The translations under genes and the position numbers were made by a program. A DNA stretch of 6,181 nt from Candidatus Omnitrophota bacterium (lineage in GTDB: Bacteria > Omnitrophota > Gorgyraeia > Tantalellales > Tantalellaceae), in assembly GCA_028717825.1 (NCBI GenBank), contig JAQUNB010000077.1:1-6181 (forward strand), written 5' to 3'. How positions within the stretch are numbered: position 1 is the first letter of the stretch; the number at the start of each line of letters is the position of its first letter. Under the pieces are notes generated by a model. It was not told the DNA's origin, searched no databases, and was given only the letters and a program-made list of their open reading frames with translations. Of the stretch, positions 4,001 through 6,181 are shown piece by piece.

Positions 4001-6181
4001 GCGCATTTTATCGGCAAAACAATGAACTAATGAAAGCCGTTGAGGTGATTGATAACCATATCGCGTATTGTGCCCACGAAAAGAAGCTTACCCAAAAAAC
4101 AAAACTTCAAAATAAATTTCAGGAAAAAATAGAGCAACTACTGAGGCAAAGAAGGGAAATACAGGAACAAGCGGAAGCATCTATTCCCGAACTGAATTTG
4201 CCGGTTCTGGAAGAAGAAAAACCGTCGGATAGACCTTTGCCGAAAGTTCCCGAAAAAGAGATGAATGTGGCTCAGGCGATCGAGATCATGATGAAAACGC
4301 CTTTGCCCGAAACAATCGTTCCCGTATCAAAAGTTGAAGAGGCTTGGGGCGTATTAAAAGGTGTCGAAAAAAGTATTCTAAAGGCTTTATTGACGGGGAA
4401 GTATAGCAAAGAGCTCAAAAGCGACACATATTGTAATTTTGTGGATAACGTGTGGCATGTTTTTGAGGCAGGGAAAAAAGTCGAATTTGATCCTTTTAGC
4501 AAAAAAACCCAAGAGAAAATCCGTGTTTTAAACATTTTAGATGAAGTGCACCGAGAGGTAAATAGGGGCCGGAAGCCTGATCAATCTATTGATACGAATA
4601 TGTATCATCTTACGGTTCTCATGCAAGCGCGATTTTTCGGGAAGCGGGATTTTGAAGGAGTAATCAATTTTTTCCAAGAAAAAGCCGGTGAATATAATAA
4701 TCATTTAAAAAAACTTAGTTCCGATATTATGCTTGTTTTGAGGATACTACAAACTCCGAGAACAGGTGGGCTTGAAAAATATCAATCAGAAATATTAAAG
4801 ATCGCTAAGGATGCCCAGAATACGAAAGAGATGTATTCTTTTGTAGCGTCAGAGATATTGTTGGGGGACCAAAGGCGGCTTGAGATGTATGTGGCGTCAA
4901 GAATAATGCATCAACCAAGCGTGGCAGAGTATAAAAAGGTTGCGGCCGATCCCGCTTCTTCCGTACCGTTTCTCGAGCATTACATGGACAAACTTTTCGG
5001 AAAAGGGAAAGGGGTGAATAATCTTAAGAGATGGGTAGAAAATGGTGATATCGCGGCCTTTGAGGACCAAGTGATGTATCTCTTGAGATGTTTCGTTTTT
5101 AATCATAATTCGCGTGGTGAAACGCAAAAAGCCAAAGAAATAGCCGAAAATTGCCTAATTTACATAGAAAACAAAAAAGTTCTAAGCGGGGAAGACAAAA
5201 AGGCTATTGAAGAATTTAATCAAATAATCGGCAGCTCAAAAGGTAATGAGCCCGGTAGCGCCGTTAATGCTCAGGGGAAAACGCCCGCTGTTAGCGCTAA
5301 AGAAATATCGGAAGCGATCGGAGTAGTGTGCGGGGATAATCCTGATAGGGATGAATTAAATAAGGCTATTAATGCTCTTACCTTTGGCGATAATCATAAA
5401 GAAGCCGCGAAATGTTTAGGATGGGCCAATTTTAAAGATAGATTAACGCAGAAGAAATATGACGCTTTTATCGAAAATCTATGGAATGCGATACCGCGCG
5501 ATAGTGATAATGCAATCTATCCTTTTGAAGAGAAAACACAGAAGATACTTTCTCTTATCGTCGCGATGGAGCAAGTAAGAGGAGAAAAAACGGGCGAGAT
5601 CCAAAAACGAACTATCGGAAAAGGTGCAAAAGACAGCAAAATACAAATGTCAAAAGGTGTATTTTGGTTCAATCGTGAGAGTATGTATAGAACGTTTTAT
5701 GCGATCTTATACACAGGGGGGAATAGCGTGGTGATCAAAGAGGTTAAAGCGCAGATCACGGCGCTGGATGATCAGACTAGGGAATGTTCAAAAAAAGATC
5801 TTCGTCATTATCAAGCTCTGGTGGCAATATATCTGAAATACGGGATGACTTCAACCGACCCTGCTTTTGAAAAAGCAGTTGATGATTTTAAAAAGAGGAG
5901 GAAGATCGAGGACTTTGGCACGTTAAGTAACTTTTGTAGGATATATATGGCACTTCACGACAAGAGGATCCTTGACCTGTACTTTTGCGCTAAAATTTTG
6001 GATAAACAAAGTATGGAGGGCGTTAAAAAGATACGGCAAAAAATAATGCCTCAACAAAAAACCTTTGCCGAGGTTAATGCCGATGATCTTTTTGGCCAAT
6101 CAAAAGGCAAACAGGCGCTTGATATGGTGTATAAGACGCAGCAGAATATAGATTATGTGAGGACTCATGCCGAAGATGTCG
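955..6181 (+). CDS. giant secreted alpha-helical repeat protein, N-terminal 1742 residues (3' end outside window)
   Basis: The frame is open from the TTG at 955 to the last base with no stop. TTG is chosen because TAA 937-939 closes the frame upstream, no ATG or GTG lies between, GGGG (945-948) sits 6 bases ahead as a weak ribosome site, and a good signal peptide begins here. Domains by residue: signal peptide 1-22; N-terminal domain about 24-378; basic linker 379-442; helical modules at about 443-698, 851-1067, 1103-1425, 1449-1702 and from 1703 on; linkers between the first four. No catalytic motif is recognised; a HEIGV sequence at 341-345 lacks the second His of HExxH. The protein should be exported and may form an elongated superhelix in the periplasm or at the surface. 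The architecture recalls giant proteins of Omnitrophota; the function is unknown. Transcription likely starts from the consensus promoter at 850-878. The rest of the gene lies right of the window. Confidence 0.85.
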   Translation, partial: MSSVRKIFSIFLILSFTLNSVAGDLALGSSAFFSNSFQNISAPSFGINLLDFEYRDIARLKFGLESELNSYSTDKPSVRLAEMPKVVDAKEKTIFHPANMQFFFREMELIPGTNVSYLRCRIKDPKENARDYFVVLSHAPDGNRDFSVVGVYTEKEFEHFTKLGEFSPQRSDKDEKAIARYLEHERAIDEFIRKKMLAQDFAEIEGRAKELGWDEKFPERIKPKDGTRYWSKEIFNSNLLNDYSAGTAMGEFLGTLGTSFDKALGDKNIVFVRTKSNEFPEVEVNGEKVKVYSHASQNAVYVFIEERVFDKLTNVINKKTDKINDVFARVAVLDIADRLIHEIGVTYDLFYKLTNDDDKGMITQNALDVLWDEFKDKIFADKPTAKKRPAGDSVPPLDRFSELKKLKGPQVDLRRNLPTRDYAMGKKNGKKKNSGVVNAPESEMRRAISKAWGTLPEGQDNFSARAQEVFGKILDIYLQYQQPVVKDALTYRKIVRAVLYRADSPDWVCRVVENNAAMVSESVKEDIREKLLAKGSIQVSAEKPEAVLFDDKILAYYFIAKAIQQNSYDDVMRLYDNSVNTPMPEHFCEYYASKLFGAGKGNDYLYALWHYKREECISFLNGVIYASFDGFYEKYVDAKDYDTAQYILGAWKKYLECLQMWGRRNGLGIDSMTIIACHLRNTLPEKQRELDMRRRQREQGSDVSENGLKGPDIQYTADDVTNIPSKNGGIGVLRTALPEEKKPEGMLLEEDENPAAVVTFEGEEPEDVVLTQGVPPEQSGSGSGVAGANDENGGEPSAGGAPESMGASTLNESAGTTAGSGVGKDAPDKEAEAPRDQNVPNPPIEPLTAGSLDKKIFNLANSQPKGTKPLDPASQGRGKQALELWDRAQEQGITGIDAQTWALVMSAVLYTERDFKRVIRFFQDAIDKNGSAQCVSNPEFLLTTPKWVADYFFARALDTESRNDLCSQGNKTFLEYWGDKLYGEGMGKKRLEKIFKNYNKIDWLDANIPKTLENFCAFYRQNNELMKAVEVIDNHIAYCAHEKKLTQKTKLQNKFQEKIEQLLRQRREIQEQAEASIPELNLPVLEEEKPSDRPLPKVPEKEMNVAQAIEIMMKTPLPETIVPVSKVEEAWGVLKGVEKSILKALLTGKYSKELKSDTYCNFVDNVWHVFEAGKKVEFDPFSKKTQEKIRVLNILDEVHREVNRGRKPDQSIDTNMYHLTVLMQARFFGKRDFEGVINFFQEKAGEYNNHLKKLSSDIMLVLRILQTPRTGGLEKYQSEILKIAKDAQNTKEMYSFVASEILLGDQRRLEMYVASRIMHQPSVAEYKKVAADPASSVPFLEHYMDKLFGKGKGVNNLKRWVENGDIAAFEDQVMYLLRCFVFNHNSRGETQKAKEIAENCLIYIENKKVLSGEDKKAIEEFNQIIGSSKGNEPGSAVNAQGKTPAVSAKEISEAIGVVCGDNPDRDELNKAINALTFGDNHKEAAKCLGWANFKDRLTQKKYDAFIENLWNAIPRDSDNAIYPFEEKTQKILSLIVAMEQVRGEKTGEIQKRTIGKGAKDSKIQMSKGVFWFNRESMYRTFYAILYTGGNSVVIKEVKAQITALDDQTRECSKKDLRHYQALVAIYLKYGMTSTDPAFEKAVDDFKKRRKIEDFGTLSNFCRIYMALHDKRILDLYFCAKILDKQSMEGVKKIRQKIMPQQKTFAEVNADDLFGQSKGKQALDMVYKTQQNIDYVRTHAEDV
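1024..2088 (+). other. N-terminal domain of the giant protein
   Basis: Residues about 24-378. Distinct blocks are INLLDFEYRDIARLKFGLESE near 48-68, FHPANMQFFFREMELIPGT at 95-113, CRIKD at 120-124, RDYFVVLSH at 130-138, KVYSHASQNAVYVFIEERVF near 286-305, and DIADRLIHEIGVTYDLFYKL at 334-353. I associate this block order with the N-terminal regions of large exported Omnitrophota proteins, from memory only. The HEIG motif is not a full zinc-protease signature. Function unknown. Confidence 0.45.
1484..1519 (+). repeat. 12-bp perfect hairpin inside the coding region
   Basis: CGATCGCCCGTT (1484-1495) and AACGGGCGATCG (1508-1519) are exact reverse complements around a 12-base loop. The arm is GC-rich and contains a GGCGATCGCC palindrome (1482-1491). 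It encodes residues around AIARYLEHERAIDE. It would form a stable mRNA stem about 530 bases into the gene; whether it has a role is unknown. Confidence 0.6.
2089..2280 (+). other. basic linker between the N-terminal domain and the first helical module
   Basis: Residues about 379-442 are rich in Lys, Arg, Pro and Gly, including a KKNGKKKN run (429-436), and look disordered. The DNA contains a 10-bp palindrome CGGCCGGCCG (2116-2125), which is probably a codon coincidence. Confidence 0.5.
2281..3048 (+). repeat. helical module 1 (residues 443-698)
   Basis: Shared blocks in order: NFSARAQEVFGKILDIYL at 461-478; DALTYRKIVRAVLY at 487-500 followed by DWVCRVVENN at 506-515; FCEYYASKLFGAGKG at 587-601; then SFDGFYEKYVDAKDYDTAQYI. 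Aromatic and Ala positions suggest paired helices like TPR or PPR repeats, but no standard TPR consensus is met. The end is highly charged (RRRQRE). Confidence 0.6.
3232..3495 (+). other. acidic Gly/Ser/Pro-rich low-complexity linker
   Basis: Residues about 760-847 are dominated by Glu, Gly, Ser, Ala and Pro, starting at GEEPEDVV and passing through SGSGSGVAGANDENGG to PNPPIEP. Hydrophobic residues are scarce. It is very probably disordered and joins modules 1 and 2. The region just before it (3049-3231) is also polar and irregular. Confidence 0.7.
3505..4155 (+). repeat. helical module 2 (residues 851-1067)
   Basis: Blocks: DPASQGRGKQALELWDRAQ from 871; DAQTWALVMSAVLYTERDF then KRVIRFFQDAI at 897-926; FLEYWGDKLYGEGMG at 973-987; TLENFCAFYRQNNE at 1011-1024 with a following AVEVI helix. 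All four shared blocks are present in the module 1 order. It ends in a predicted coiled coil rich in Lys, Gln and Glu. Confidence 0.62.
4078..4260 (+). other. coiled-coil and Pro-rich linker
   Basis: Residues about 1042-1102. The first half (EKKLTQKTKLQNKFQEKIEQ and on through LLRQRREIQEQAEA) has heptad-like Leu/Ile/Phe spacing in a charged background. The second half (LEEEKPSDRPLPKVPEKE) is Pro- and Glu-rich. It joins modules 2 and 3. Confidence 0.55.
4261..5229 (+). repeat. helical module 3 (residues 1103-1425)
   Basis: The longest copy. Blocks: YCNFVDNVW at 1159-1167 leading to DPFSKKTQEKI at 1179-1189; DTNMYHLTVLMQARFFG then RDFEGVINFFQE at 1213-1242; FLEHYMDKLFGKGKG at 1339-1353; then a helix pair ending in AKEIAENCLIYI. 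An extra helical stretch of about 50 residues lies between the RDF and FLE blocks compared with module 2. Confidence 0.62.
5230..5298 (+). other. short Gly/Ser/Asn/Pro linker
   Basis: Residues about 1426-1448, GSSKGNEPGSAVNAQGKTPA and a few more, are polar and low in hydrophobics. It separates modules 3 and 4. Confidence 0.5.
5299..6060 (+). repeat. helical module 4, lacking the FLEYY block (residues 1449-1702)
   Basis: YDAFIENLW at 1502-1510 and YPFEEKTQKIL at 1522-1532 align without gaps to module 3. RESMYRTFYAILYTGGNSVVI at 1574-1594 matches the AVLY block, and TLSNFCRIYMALHD at 1656-1669 matches module 2. The FLEYYxDKLFGxGKG block is absent and the spacing is about 30 residues shorter, consistent with an internal deletion. 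Confidence 0.58.
6061..6181 (+). repeat. start of helical module 5 (cut by window end)
   Basis: ADDLFGQSKGKQALDMVYKTQQ from residue 1710 closely matches DPASQGRGKQALELWDRAQEQ of module 2, including an identical GKQAL. It indicates that the repeat array continues to the right of the window. Confidence 0.5.

Noticed and set aside
2281..6181. Recent tandem duplication or phase-variable DNA repeat
   Set aside because: The similarity is seen only in protein blocks; the DNA of the copies is not repeated at length.

Overview
The window reads as bacterial chromosome of moderate GC. It carries the end of a small housekeeping operon, one gene-free regulatory stretch, and then a single very large open frame that runs off the right edge. 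The lineage is uncertain. The signal peptide followed by a conserved N-terminal block (FHPANMQFFF ... CRIKD ... RDYF) and a very long helical-repeat tail remind me of the giant secreted proteins of Candidatus Omnitrophota (PVC group). That is recall, not a search result.

Positions 1-632: the C-terminal half of a YjbQ/UPF0047 family protein overlaps by the ATGA arrangement with a complete YbgC/FadM-type hotdog acyl-CoA thioesterase. Both are ordinary cytoplasmic enzymes, probably co-transcribed and translationally coupled.

Positions 633-954: a non-coding stretch of 322 bases. It holds two TACANNTGTA boxes of the BlaI/MecI/CopY operator type in inverted order, 35 bases apart. Further on is a fully consensus sigma-70 promoter (TTGACA, 17 bases, TATAAT with extended -10 TGA). 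A 7-codon leader ORF ends 15 bases before the TTG start of the next gene.

Positions 955-6181: one uninterrupted plus-strand frame of at least 1742 codons with no stop in the window. The product has a Sec signal peptide, a ~360-residue N-terminal domain, a basic linker, and then at least four and a half copies of a diverged ~190-410-residue-spaced alpha-helical module. Most modules are joined by low-complexity or coiled-coil linkers. The modules share blocks in the same order: a PFSKKTQEK-like block, a (D)xxTYxxxxxAVLYxxRDFxxVIxFF block, an FLEYYxDKLFGKGKG block and a TLxNFCxxY block. This undescribed-looking module is the most interesting thing in the window. No mobile element, CRISPR array, tRNA or rRNA was seen.
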